Positions 7,537-15,292 are shown, numbered from the stretch's first letter. The stretch is 23,573 nt of DNA from JBGZFC01 sp964346495 (GCA_964346495.1 CAYFUW010000027.1:1-23573); one strand, 5' to 3'. Made by a program: numbers and translations. Notes: a model not told the origin generated them from the sequence alone.

Positions 7537-8640
7537 TTATCGTTTCTCCCAATATTCCAGATACTGCTGAGCAACCTTTCTATGACAATGATACTTTTCG
7601 ACATATTCCCTACTCTCGTCACTTAATCGTGGAATTTCATGGCTATTCAATACCAGCCATTCGAGTTTTTCGAAAACATTATCTTCATTGGGAAGCACAT
7701 TTATTATGGGACGTATTTTACTTTCATTCAGTATCTCGTAGTTTTCAGGTTCACCACCACCAACAACAACAATTCCCTTTGCCATTGCCATCAAAGCATT
7801 CATAGCCGGAGTGTATGAGTACAATTGGTCTAACAAAACATCGGCTTCGTTCATCATATTTTCGTACTCTTTGTAAGGAACTGAAACTGCCTTTATTATT
7901 TCAACTTTATCGGGATATTTTTCATGCAATCGTTCCAATGCTTTAAGCATAATATCGGTGCCTTTCAGCTCGTTTTTTACTTTCTGAATACCAATAAAAA
8001 ATTTTATTCTATTTGGATTGAAAACTTTATCTTCTCGTTTTATCTCATCTAAATTTACAGGCAAAGGAATAAAGGTCGTTTTTTCGGGAAAGTGTTTATT
8101 GTATGCAGCATAATATTCGTACAAACAGGCGATTATGCCGTTACAACTTTCGGCAACACGAATATTGGCATTTTTCTTTTCGTCACCAGACCAAACATTT
8201 ATCTCATCAACATTATACTTGCTGTCGTTAAATTTTCCGTTCGCAATATATTCACAATATCGAAAAATCTCATCTTCCACGCACGCTTTTACCCAAAAAT
8301 AGTCCGTTGCATAAGCGGCTTGGAATATCTTTTTGTTTTTTTTCCGCAGATATTCGTATATTTTCAAATTGCGTTTTGCTCTTAATTGAAAAAAATCTGC
8401 CGGATTATTTATCTGAACTATATCAAAATCTCTCAGTTTTGGCAAAATCCGTATCAATGAGATAAGATATTTTATGCTGCCTGCAAATGAACCGGACTTG
8501 CGTGTCAGTGAAATATCGGAATAATATTTGCGCCATCCGCCGTCACTTGTTATCAGGGTAACATCGTGCCCCAACTCTTCAAGTCCTTGTTTCAGATGAA
8601 AATGAACATTGCTATACTCGCCGAGAAATAAAATTTTCAT
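7537..8640 (-). CDS. Glycosyltransferase, GT4-like (GT-B fold)
   Basis: This is probably a sugar transferase for a surface polysaccharide or glycan, acting at the inner face of the membrane with an NDP-sugar; donor and acceptor are unknown. The 367-aa protein opens with MKILFLGEYSNVHFHLKQGLEELGHDVTLIT, cut here in concept to the classic first strand-helix and GH.V segment of GT-B enzymes (residues 1-31). The C-terminal half has KGTDIMLKALERL followed by a DVLLDQLYSYTPAMNALMAMA and GGGEPE segment, resembling the donor-site region of GT4 proteins with the E-x7-E type glutamates (GEPENYEI). It is the leftward arm of a divergent pair with the GT2 gene at 8692, in a small glycan island. The ATG at 8640 is about 18 bp from a TAnnTTTG element. 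Confidence 0.8.
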   Translation of the reverse strand: MKILFLGEYSNVHFHLKQGLEELGHDVTLITSDGGWRKYYSDISLTRKSGSFAGSIKYLISLIRILPKLRDFDIVQINNPADFFQLRAKRNLKIYEYLRKKNKKIFQAAYATDYFWVKACVEDEIFRYCEYIANGKFNDSKYNVDEINVWSGDEKKNANIRVAESCNGIIACLYEYYAAYNKHFPEKTTFIPLPVNLDEIKREDKVFNPNRIKFFIGIQKVKNELKGTDIMLKALERLHEKYPDKVEIIKAVSVPYKEYENMMNEADVLLDQLYSYTPAMNALMAMAKGIVVVGGGEPENYEILNESKIRPIINVLPNEDNVFEKLEWLVLNSHEIPRLSDESREYVEKYHCHRKVAQQYLEYWEKR

Positions 8641-8657
8641 ATAGTTCTAATTTTCAA

Positions 8658-8665
8658 CAAAGATA
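8658..8665 (-). promoter_or_regulatory. -7 element for the leftward GT4-like gene
   Basis: The minus-strand TATCTTTG fits TAnnTTTG. No clear TTG lies 20 nt upstream. The predicted leader is only about 10 nt. It is two bases from the divergent rightward -7 element. Confidence 0.5.
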
Positions 8666-8667
8666 GC

Positions 8668-8675
8668 TATATTTG
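8668..8675 (+). promoter_or_regulatory. -7 element for the rightward GT2 pair
   Basis: TATATTTG is a perfect TAnnTTTG, 16 bp before the ATG at 8692. The predicted leader is about 10 nt. A -33 TTG is not evident. Confidence 0.55.
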
Positions 8676-8691
8676 TAAAAAATAAAAGAAA

Positions 8692-9672
8692 ATGATATTG
8701 AGTTTTGTAGTACCGACGTACAATATAGAGGAGTTTTTGGCAGAATGTTTGGATTCGCTTATCAATCAGGATTTGGCTCTAGATTCATATGAAATAATAG
8801 TGATAAACGACGGTTCAACAGACCAGAGCTTGAGCATTGCCGAAAGATATGCTGAACAAAATTCTAACATCAAAGTCATAAGCCAAACAAATAGTGGTTT
8901 GAGCATGACACGCAATAGAGGCGTGGAAGAGGCTTCAGGAAAATACATATGGTTTATCGACTCTGACGATTGGATTACTTCGAATTGTCTGCAAAAAATT
9001 ATCGAGAAAATTGAGCACAATGATTTTCCCGATATGGTTGCTATTTCAAGACTAAAATATCTGCCAAACGAGAGAACAGAAGAGTATATCGAAAATTCTA
9101 CGGACGGAATTAGCGGAAAAGAGTTTCTATACAAACGAATATATCAAGCTCCGGCTCAATGCTATCTGTTTAAAAAAGAGTTTCTTAAAAATCACAACTT
9201 GGCTTTTAAATCAGGTATCTATCACGAAGATGCAGAGTTTACACCGCGAGCACTTTTTTATGCTGATAAAATAGTTTTTGTATCTGATATTATCTACTTC
9301 CACAGACATAGAGAGAAATCAATCACCACTCTTGCCAACTATAAAAGATGCGACGATTTAATAATTGTTGCTGAAAGTCTGAATAGTTTTAAACTTCAAA
9401 ATTGCAAAAGTGAAAAAGACAAAGATATTTTCGATTTAATAATTGCCTATACTCTGATTTATCTATTTTCTGTACTGTACGAATTTGGAAACGATAAAAA
9501 ATCGCTAGAGTTCATAACTAAAGTACAAAAAAAACCGGAAATCACGAAATCGCTCTTGCGAAGCAAAAAAAATAACTTCAAAATGGGATATTGGATACTA
9601 AAATTTAGCCCGAAACTCTTTTGGAAGTTTTACTCAAAAGTTGAAAAAAGGAGGTTAGAGTGCCAAAAATAA
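8692..9672 (+). CDS. Glycosyltransferase family 2 (first of a coupled pair)
   Basis: This is a GT-A fold transferase for surface glycan assembly, with unknown sugar specificity. The 326-aa protein starts with FVVPTYN (residues 5-11). The nucleotide-binding VINDGSTD follows at 37-44, then NSGLSMTRNRG (67-77) and the metal-binding DXD-type motif IDSDDW (89-94). Later HEDAEFTPR is the usual catalytic acidic region of bacterial family 2 enzymes. The C-terminal 120 residues are less conserved and Lys-rich. The gene begins a rightward pair and overlaps the next gene by 13 bp, so the two are translated together. Confidence 0.87.
   Translation: MILSFVVPTYNIEEFLAECLDSLINQDLALDSYEIIVINDGSTDQSLSIAERYAEQNSNIKVISQTNSGLSMTRNRGVEEASGKYIWFIDSDDWITSNCLQKIIEKIEHNDFPDMVAISRLKYLPNERTEEYIENSTDGISGKEFLYKRIYQAPAQCYLFKKEFLKNHNLAFKSGIYHEDAEFTPRALFYADKIVFVSDIIYFHRHREKSITTLANYKRCDDLIIVAESLNSFKLQNCKSEKDKDIFDLIIAYTLIYLFSVLYEFGNDKKSLEFITKVQKKPEITKSLLRSKKNNFKMGYWILKFSPKLFWKFYSKVEKRRLECQK
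9648..9654 (+). promoter_or_regulatory. Strong Shine-Dalgarno site for the second GT2
   Basis: AAGGAGG ends 5 nt before the GTG at 9660. Such a full anti-16S match is rare in this window and marks a reinitiation or coupled start inside the end of the preceding gene. Confidence 0.75.
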
Positions 9673-10598
9673 GTATAGTAATACCGATACACAATCGTGA
9701 GAAGTTTTTGCTTCGCACATTACAATCTGTCAAGAATCAGACATACAGACCGCTGCAACTGATTCTTGTTGACAACAATTCAACTGACTCTTCTTTACGT
9801 ATTTGTAGCGATTTTAAAGAGAAGTACAACTCCGAGTCGTTTGAAATTATTGTTACTTCAGAAACAAAGAAAGGTGCAAATGCGGCTCGCAACAAAGGAC
9901 TTAACTATGTAACCAGTGAATTTGTTTCATTTTACGACTCCGACGACGAAATGTATCCCTATAAAATGGCTATAATTGCACAGACAATTAAAGATAATCC
10001 ATGGGCAGACATTATCGGAATAACATATAACATTACATTTCCCAACAATATTATAAAAGAAAGAAGCAAAATTTTCTCTAACAGACTCGATAAACATATC
10101 CTTACCGGATATTTATCAACAATGGCAATGATTGTTAGAACTGATATTGTAAGAGAAGTTGGCGGATGGAACGAATCTCTATTCAGATGGCAAGATTGGG
10201 AGCTTAGCATCCGATTACTAATGAAAACCGACAAAGTAAAATGGATAAAAAAACCAACACTCGACAATTGTATAATGCACGAGGAGAGTATTTCGGGAAC
10301 AGGTTTTTCTGCTTCACATAAAGATATATCGCACACAATAAATGTAGCTGCCGAGACTTTACTTAAATCTGATTTAAAAAATAAAAACCAACTACTTCTC
10401 TCTGTTTGGTTTAAAAAATTGATAATCGCCGGTGACTTGTATCTTGAAGGAGAGAAAGAGATTAGCAGACAGTGGTTGGTTGAAATATTAGAAAAAATCC
10501 CTTCTGGAAAAAGATGGTTATTCAGACTATCATATTTCTACAAAATAAGAGGAGGAAGAGGAGTTTGGCGACTATTTAATCTATTAAATTGTAGATAA
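9660..10598 (+). CDS. Glycosyltransferase family 2 (second of a coupled pair)
   Basis: This 312-aa GT-A transferase begins at a GTG codon placed by the Shine-Dalgarno at 9648-9654, and its start overlaps the stop of the previous gene by 13 bp. Visible motifs are IVIPIHNREKFL (6-17), LVDNNSTD (36-43), KKGANAARNKG (70-80) and the metal-binding YDSDDE (92-97). The segment GGWNESLFRWQDWELSIRL carries the W.DWEL catalytic-base signature common in these enzymes. It likely adds a sugar to the same glycan as its partner; the linkage is unknown. It converges on the flippase gene with only 21 bp between the stop codons and no obvious terminator. Confidence 0.87.
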   Translation: MPKISIVIPIHNREKFLLRTLQSVKNQTYRPLQLILVDNNSTDSSLRICSDFKEKYNSESFEIIVTSETKKGANAARNKGLNYVTSEFVSFYDSDDEMYPYKMAIIAQTIKDNPWADIIGITYNITFPNNIIKERSKIFSNRLDKHILTGYLSTMAMIVRTDIVREVGGWNESLFRWQDWELSIRLLMKTDKVKWIKKPTLDNCIMHEESISGTGFSASHKDISHTINVAAETLLKSDLKNKNQLLLSVWFKKLIIAGDLYLEGEKEISRQWLVEILEKIPSGKRWLFRLSYFYKIRGGRGVWRLFNLLNCR

Positions 10599-10619
10599 CC
10601 ACACAAAATCAAAGGTTGC

Positions 10620-12092
10620 TTACGATCTGCGAAGGAACTTATTTATCAAAGCCTTAACATCAATAACTTTATTCAGATTCATTATTGAATAGTAGGCTGA
10701 AATAAAAAGTATTACTACACCTATAAGAAACTTAGGCAAATCGTTCAAATAGGCAACTGCAAAAGCCGTTAAAATAAGAGTTGCAGATATAAAAACCAAT
10801 TTAATGTTGATTGCATTCCAATGATAATTCGATAGGTTTTTGGCATACAAAAATATAACAATTATGTAGTAAATATATGCAACCAAATAACCTACACCGG
10901 TAGCATTTAGCCCTAAAGTGGGAAACAAAAAATAGGTAAGCAGGAAATAAACCACGAAAAAAGAGATTTCGGAAAACATATAGTGAAATCTTTTACCTTT
11001 GGCTAAAATAATAAATGCCATTGGCCACGATGCAACTTTTAGGAAAGTACCCAGTAACTGCAGATTAAGCAGATCACTAATCTGGACAAACTCAGAAGAG
11101 TACAAAATATTTAGTATCTGCTTGCCAAAAATCATTACAAAGATTACGATTGGCGTAATAATATTTATCACCACATATGTCTGTTCATCTATAGCCTTTC
11201 TTACCAAAGAATCATCATTGGAAACGGCACTTAGGCGCGGGAAATAGTCGGCACTCATAGAATTGAGAACCAGCAACATATAGGTATTGCTTATTGTCCA
11301 CACAGCTTGAAAAAGTCCTGCTGCAGCTATATCAATCTCATCTATAATAAAGATACGCAACAAAAACATTGTCAATGTATTGACAAGTGCCGAAATCATT
11401 ATTGCAATACCTAAACGCAAAGTCTTTTTACCCGAATGCCAGGCTTCTCGCAAAGAGACTTTAACCGATTCGATTTGCATAGATGATACATATCGCCATG
11501 CAAAAAAGAATTGTAAAAAACTGAATATTATTAACGATGGTACTATACCATTTATCCCAAATATAAGGTATAGCGGAATAGACAGCGCAAGTGATAAAAC
11601 ATTTCCAAAAATAGAAACTTTTACCATAGAGTTCACTCTATTACTACCCTGTAATATAGTGTAATACCCTTTCCCTAAGATCGCAAATAAAACTGAGAGA
11701 GATAAAAAAGCTATTTTTATGGCATAGCTGCTGTCGTCAAATGCCCACAAACTAATTGGATAGCAAAACAGCAAACAGACGGATGCGGCAAAAAAAGCAA
11801 ATCCTAAAAACCATTTTTTGGTTACAGAAACAATAAAAGCAAACCTTTCGCGATTATCTTTTTCGATGGCAATGCGTCTTACACTTCCTGTATCGAAACC
11901 GAACACACCCGATGTTATGAAAATTTGTACAATGTTTTGCAAAACGCTTATCAATCCGAACCCGACAGCACCTAAAACTACCGCAATTATCTTGGTACGG
12001 ATAATGCCTGTAATAATTTGGATAACCTGCGAACTACCGAAAAGTCCAACCGCTTTAAGAATATGTTTATATGAATTATCTCTTTCCGACAA
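10620..12092 (-). CDS. Wzx-type polysaccharide flippase (MATE/MOP superfamily)
   Basis: This polytopic inner-membrane protein is likely to move undecaprenyl-linked glycan units to the periplasm. The 490 aa contain about 12-14 hydrophobic segments spread along the length. The N-terminus KAVGLFGSSQVIQIITGIIRTKIIAVVLG is typical of the oligosaccharide flippase/O-antigen translocase family. It starts at TTG (12092-12090). An in-frame stop lies 15 bp upstream, and the first hydrophobic segment begins near residue 12, so no ATG start fits without deleting it. It is the leftward end of a glycan island with three glycosyltransferases but no polymerase or initiating transferase in view, so the locus is partial or acts with distant genes. 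Confidence 0.85.
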   Translation of the reverse strand: MSERDNSYKHILKAVGLFGSSQVIQIITGIIRTKIIAVVLGAVGFGLISVLQNIVQIFITSGVFGFDTGSVRRIAIEKDNRERFAFIVSVTKKWFLGFAFFAASVCLLFCYPISLWAFDDSSYAIKIAFLSLSVLFAILGKGYYTILQGSNRVNSMVKVSIFGNVLSLALSIPLYLIFGINGIVPSLIIFSFLQFFFAWRYVSSMQIESVKVSLREAWHSGKKTLRLGIAIMISALVNTLTMFLLRIFIIDEIDIAAAGLFQAVWTISNTYMLLVLNSMSADYFPRLSAVSNDDSLVRKAIDEQTYVVINIITPIVIFVMIFGKQILNILYSSEFVQISDLLNLQLLGTFLKVASWPMAFIILAKGKRFHYMFSEISFFVVYFLLTYFLFPTLGLNATGVGYLVAYIYYIIVIFLYAKNLSNYHWNAINIKLVFISATLILTAFAVAYLNDLPKFLIGVVILFISAYYSIMNLNKVIDVKALINKFLRRS

Positions 12093-12144
12093 TATTTTAA
12101 GCTTTTATATATGATTAGAGAACGCTAAAACAGGCTTTTTTGTA

Positions 12145-12152
12145 TATTTTTG
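12145..12152 (+). promoter_or_regulatory. -7 element for the ABC-F gene
   Basis: TATTTTTG fits TAnnTTTG and lies 18 bp before the ATG at 12170. It falls inside the longer in-frame reading from 12140, arguing that translation starts at 12170. Confidence 0.55.
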
Positions 12153-12169
12153 TAGAAAAAATTACCCTT

Positions 12170-14041
12170 ATGGCAAATCCACTGCTTCAAATAGACTCTT
12201 TAACCAAAACTTTTGGCGATTTATTACTGTTTCGGGAAATATCTTTCGGGATTGCCGAAGGCGATAAAATCGGATTAATTGCTAAAAACGGCACCGGAAA
12301 AACTACCCTGCTCAACATTATCGGTGGAAAAGAGCCTTACGATAGCGGAAGAGTGGTTTTTAGAAACGATATCAGATTCGCCTATCTGGAACAAACTCCA
12401 CAATTCAATCCTGACTTAACAGTACTCGAAGCTTGTTTTGCAACAGATAACGAAATGGTAAAAACAATTGCCCGATATGAAGAGATTATCTCATCGTCAA
12501 ATCATGATGGTTTGGATGAAGTAATGGCGAAAATGGACTTGCTCAATGCCTGGGATTACGAGTTACGTATCAAGCAAATATTAAGCCAACTAAAGATTGT
12601 TCGATTTGACCAAAAAATTGGCGAACTTTCGGGCGGACAACTCAAACGTATCGCTTTAGCCAACACACTTATCGCCGAGCCTGAGCTGGTAATATTGGAC
12701 GAGCCAACAAACCACCTCGATTTGGATATGGTAGAATGGCTTGAAGGCTATCTTTCACGTTCGAACATTAGTCTGTTGATGGTTACGCACGACCGCTATT
12801 TTTTAGATCGAGTTTGTTCGCAAATAATCGAGATTGACGAAAAACAGATTTATCAATACAAAGGCAATTACGCTTACTATTTGGAAAAACGCGACGAACG
12901 AATAGCCGCCCAAAATGCCGAAACCGAAAGTGCCAGAAACATTTATCGCAAAGAGTTGGATTGGATGCGTCGCCAGCCGCAAGCACGCGGAACAAAAGCA
13001 AAATCGCGTATTGATGCCTTTTACGAATTGGAAGAAAAGGCTAAAAAACGTAGAGCTGACAACCAAATTCGTCTGGCTGCAAAAGGTGCCTATATCGGGA
13101 AAAAAATATTTGAAGCTCAAAATATTTCTAAAAGATTTGACGATATAATAATTACCGACAATTTCAATTACACTTTTTCACGTTACGAGAAAATGGGTAT
13201 TGTGGGAAATAACGGTACAGGAAAGAGTACATTTGTAAAAATGCTGCTCGGCTTGGAAAAGCCCGATTCGGGAAATTTCGATATCGGCGAAACAGTGAAT
13301 TTTGGCTATTACAGTCAGGAAGGATTGCAGTTTGACGAACAGACAAAGGTAATTGATGTAGTGCAAAACATTGCCGAAGTGATAGATTTGGGCGATGGCA
13401 ATAGATTAACCGCATCGCAATTTTTGCAGCATTTTCTGTTTGCTCCTTCAAAACAGCACGATTTTGTATATAAATTGAGCGGTGGCGAAAAACGACGACT
13501 ACATCTTTGCACGGTTCTTATTAAAAATCCAAATTTTCTTATTCTCGACGAGCCTACAAACGACCTTGATATAGTAACGCTCAACATTTTAGAAGAGTAT
13601 TTGATAGATTTTAAAGGATGTTTGATTGTCATTTCGCACGACCGATATTTTATGGATAAAGTTGTTGATAATCTCCTTGTTTTTCACGGCGATGGCGAAA
13701 TTCAAAACTTCCCGGGAAACTACACCCAATATCGCGATTGGAAAGCGTTAGACGACAAAAAAACATCCGAAGAAACAAAAGTTACAAAACAGGCAGAACA
13801 ACCTGCTAAACCGAAAAACACCGAAAAAACAAAACTCACCTTTAAAGAGAAACAGGAGTTCGAAAAGCTGGAAATTGAAATTCCTGAACTGGAGGCTGAA
13901 AAAGAAGAACTTACGGAGCTACTTTCATCGGGAAATCTCAGCCCTGAAGAGTTAATCGAAAAGTCCAATCGAATTACACAACTTATAGAATTGATCGACG
14001 AAAAAACTATGCGATGGCTTGAATTAAGCGAATTTGTATAA
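12170..14041 (+). CDS. uup: ABC-F family ATPase, Uup-like
   Basis: This soluble twin-ATPase acts on ribosomes or in DNA-related processes, not transport, as it has no membrane segments. The 623 aa count from ATG 12170 (MANPLLQIDSL). An upstream in-frame ATG at 12140 is rejected since it precedes the -7 element. Domain 1 has Walker A KNGTGKTT (39-46), signature LSGGQ (153-157) and Walker B VILDEPTNHLD (174-184). The inter-domain linker has WMRRQPQARGTKAKSRI (265-281), the charged arm typical of Uup. Domain 2 has NNGTGKST (347-354), LSGGE (436-440) and LILDEPTNDLD (457-467). A Lys/Glu-rich C-terminal coiled coil (about 550-623) is the Uup-type tail. An antibiotic-resistance ABC-F is less likely given that tail. 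Confidence 0.88.
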   Translation: MANPLLQIDSLTKTFGDLLLFREISFGIAEGDKIGLIAKNGTGKTTLLNIIGGKEPYDSGRVVFRNDIRFAYLEQTPQFNPDLTVLEACFATDNEMVKTIARYEEIISSSNHDGLDEVMAKMDLLNAWDYELRIKQILSQLKIVRFDQKIGELSGGQLKRIALANTLIAEPELVILDEPTNHLDLDMVEWLEGYLSRSNISLLMVTHDRYFLDRVCSQIIEIDEKQIYQYKGNYAYYLEKRDERIAAQNAETESARNIYRKELDWMRRQPQARGTKAKSRIDAFYELEEKAKKRRADNQIRLAAKGAYIGKKIFEAQNISKRFDDIIITDNFNYTFSRYEKMGIVGNNGTGKSTFVKMLLGLEKPDSGNFDIGETVNFGYYSQEGLQFDEQTKVIDVVQNIAEVIDLGDGNRLTASQFLQHFLFAPSKQHDFVYKLSGGEKRRLHLCTVLIKNPNFLILDEPTNDLDIVTLNILEEYLIDFKGCLIVISHDRYFMDKVVDNLLVFHGDGEIQNFPGNYTQYRDWKALDDKKTSEETKVTKQAEQPAKPKNTEKTKLTFKEKQEFEKLEIEIPELEAEKEELTELLSSGNLSPEELIEKSNRITQLIELIDEKTMRWLELSEFV

Positions 14042-14120
14042 TTTATCGCTAACCCTTAGAAATTGCCTGATTTGTTTTATTTAGAAATAATTTAAATTAG
14101 GCAGATTTGTCGTCCAAAAG

Positions 14121-14150
14121 TTGCTTTATATCCCGAAATTTGTATCTTTG
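14121..14150 (+). promoter_or_regulatory. Promoter of rubrerythrin gene
   Basis: TTG (14121-14123) and TATCTTTG (14143-14150) are 19 nt apart. The predicted start near 14157 leaves a leader of about 39 nt to the ATG at 14196. The TTG is also the first codon of the longer in-frame reading, which is therefore not translated. Confidence 0.75.
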
Positions 14151-14195
14151 CGTAAATATATTTTATCAATCACAATTATTAAAAAAACAACATTT

Positions 14196-14774
14196 ATGAA
14201 AAGCGTAAAAGGAACTCGTACAGAGCAAAATTTGATGAAATCATTCGCAGGTGAATCACAAGCAAGAATGAGATATACTTACTTCGCAAAACAAGCAGAC
14301 AAAGAAGGTTACAAACAAATTGCAGCTATTTTCATGGAAACTGCTGAGCAAGAAAAAGAGCACGCTAAACGTATGTTCAAATATCTTGAAGGTGGAATGC
14401 TTGAAATCACTTCAACTTTCCCTGCAGGAGTTATCGGAACTACAGCTGAAAACTTAGAAGCTGCTGCAGCAGGAGAAAAAGAAGAGTGGGCAGAACTTTA
14501 CCCAATGTTTGCTGACATTGCTGAAGAAGAAGGATTTAAAGAAATCGCTACAATGTACCGCATGATTGCAAAAGCAGAAGCTATTCACGAAGAGCGTTAT
14601 TTGAAACTTTTACAACGCGTAAAAGATGAAACTGTATTCTCTCGCGACGAAGCAATTGAATGGTATTGTCGCAATTGTGGATATGTTCACGTTGGTAAAA
14701 CTGCTCCAAAAACATGTCCCGCTTGCTTGCACGAGCAAAAATATTTCGAAGTTAAATGCGATAAATATTTTTAA
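14196..14774 (+). CDS. rbr: Rubrerythrin
   Basis: Rubrerythrin is a non-heme di-iron peroxidase that reduces hydrogen peroxide in anaerobes, using electrons from rubredoxin or NADH donors. The 192 aa begin at ATG 14196 (MKSVKGTRTE). The four-helix ferritin-like domain has ligand candidates Glu20, Glu53, His56, Glu94, Glu97, Glu128 and His131 (in EAIHEERY). The C-terminal rubredoxin-like Fe(Cys)4 site is built by Cys158, Cys161, Cys174 and Cys177 (YCRNCGY and CPACL). All ligands are present, so it should be active. It has its own promoter and a strong terminator, consistent with a separately regulated stress gene. No regulator is adjacent. Confidence 0.97.
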   Translation: MKSVKGTRTEQNLMKSFAGESQARMRYTYFAKQADKEGYKQIAAIFMETAEQEKEHAKRMFKYLEGGMLEITSTFPAGVIGTTAENLEAAAAGEKEEWAELYPMFADIAEEEGFKEIATMYRMIAKAEAIHEERYLKLLQRVKDETVFSRDEAIEWYCRNCGYVHVGKTAPKTCPACLHEQKYFEVKCDKYF

Positions 14775-14807
14775 TCGATTAGCAGACAATCATATTTTTT
14801 AATACAA

Positions 14808-14850
14808 AAAGACCTGACAGATTTAAAAAAACTGTCAGGTCTTTATTTTT
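14808..14850 (+). terminator. Rubrerythrin terminator
   Basis: A perfect 13-bp stem (14808-14820 with 14832-14844) with an 11-nt loop is followed by a T-rich tail ATTTTT. Confidence 0.9.
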
Positions 14851-14858
14851 GTATAGCT

Positions 14859-14886
14859 GTAGAGACGGAGCATGCTCCGTCTCTAC
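14859..14886. repeat. 28-bp perfect palindrome, deletion derivative of the 61-bp repeat
   Basis: GTAGAGACGGAGC, AT and GCTCCGTCTCTAC make a perfect self-complementary 28-mer. It equals the two outer arms of the 61-bp copy at 17230-17290 joined after removal of the 33-bp interior. The arms GTAGAGACGGAGC are identical to that copy. Confidence 0.85.
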
Positions 14887-14888
14887 TT

Positions 14889-14912
14889 GTCGAAGGAATT
14901 TGCAATCCCGAC
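14889..14912 (+). repeat. 24-bp palindromic repeat, copy 2
   Basis: It reads GTCGAAGG, then AATTTGCAATCCC, then GAC, matching the copy at 7469-7492 (opposite strand) with two substitutions. It follows the 28-bp palindrome by two bases. Confidence 0.7.
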
Positions 14913-14940
14913 TTCACCAAAGCACATTGCGATTACAAAA

Positions 14941-14997
14941 TCCGCATTGTGCATACAATAAATATTAAGGGCAATGTGGATTAAAACCACAATGCCC
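14941..14997 (+). repeat. 15-bp module copy 2 plus adjoining hairpin
   Basis: TCCGCATTGTGCATA (14941-14955) repeats the module at 7390-7404 with one change. Directly after it, GGGCAATGTGG (14969-14979) pairs with CCACAATGCCC (14987-14997), one A-A mismatch, with a 7-nt loop. There is no T-run. The whole 14775-15292 stretch has no credible gene. Confidence 0.5.
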
Positions 14998-15021
14998 TAT
15001 ATGAAACAATCCCAATTTCAA

Positions 15022-15162
15022 TCACAAAATCTCCCACTCNNNNNNNNNNNNNNNNNNNNNNNNNNNNNNNNNNNNNNNNNNNNNNNNNNNNNNNNNNNNN
15101 NNNNNNNNNNNNNNNNNNNNNNNNNNNNNNNNNNNNNNNCAAAATCTCCCACTCACAAAATC
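15022..15162. repeat. 16-bp tandem repeat interrupted by the assembly gap
   Basis: The unit TCACAAAATCTCCCAC occurs at 15022-15037, followed by TC and then N's. After the gap, bases 15140-15152 are the last 13 bases of the same unit and 15153-15162 the first 10 of another. The two sides are consistent with one continuous array of at least three units. Confidence 0.65.
15040..15139. other. Assembly gap of 100 N
   Basis: Exactly 100 N's, a conventional placeholder for unknown length. Both flanks share CAAAATCTCCCACTC, so the gap sits in a repeat or marks an unmerged contig overlap. Confidence 0.99.
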
Positions 15163-15220
15163 TTGCAATCCCGACTTCAAAAAGTCTTTATTCTTGGCTC
15201 TTGTATCTTGTGTCTAAAAA
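15163..15220 (+). repeat. Half copy of the 24-bp repeat plus TCTTG-rich module
   Basis: TTGCAATCCCGAC (15163-15175) is the right half of the 24-bp repeat. Next comes AGTCTTTATTCTTGGCTCTT and GTATCTTGTGTCTAA (about 15183-15217), a C/T-skewed segment echoed at 21005-21040 and 21096-21129. No protein reading frame of interest overlaps it. Confidence 0.5.
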
Positions 15221-15243
15221 TTGGTATATCAAAAATTAATTCG

Positions 15244-15278
15244 TTTGTTTCACTATTGACCGAAATCTATTATTTTTG
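15244..15278 (+). promoter_or_regulatory. Promoter of tcdA
   Basis: TATTTTTG (15271-15278) is a TAnnTTTG element 14 bp before the ATG. A TTTG at 15244-15247 is 23 nt upstream, slightly long for the -33 element. The predicted leader is under 10 nt, so the start could be nearly leaderless. Confidence 0.55.
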
Positions 15279-15292
15279 TAAAAAAGACAAAT

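Noticed and set aside
12170..14041. Antibiotic-resistance ABC-F protein
   Set aside because: The long C-terminal coiled coil and the linker resemble Uup, and the housekeeping context gives no sign of a resistance locus.
15022..15162. CRISPR array hidden at the N gap
   Set aside because: The unit is 16 bp and directly tandem, with no unique spacers between units and no cas genes nearby.
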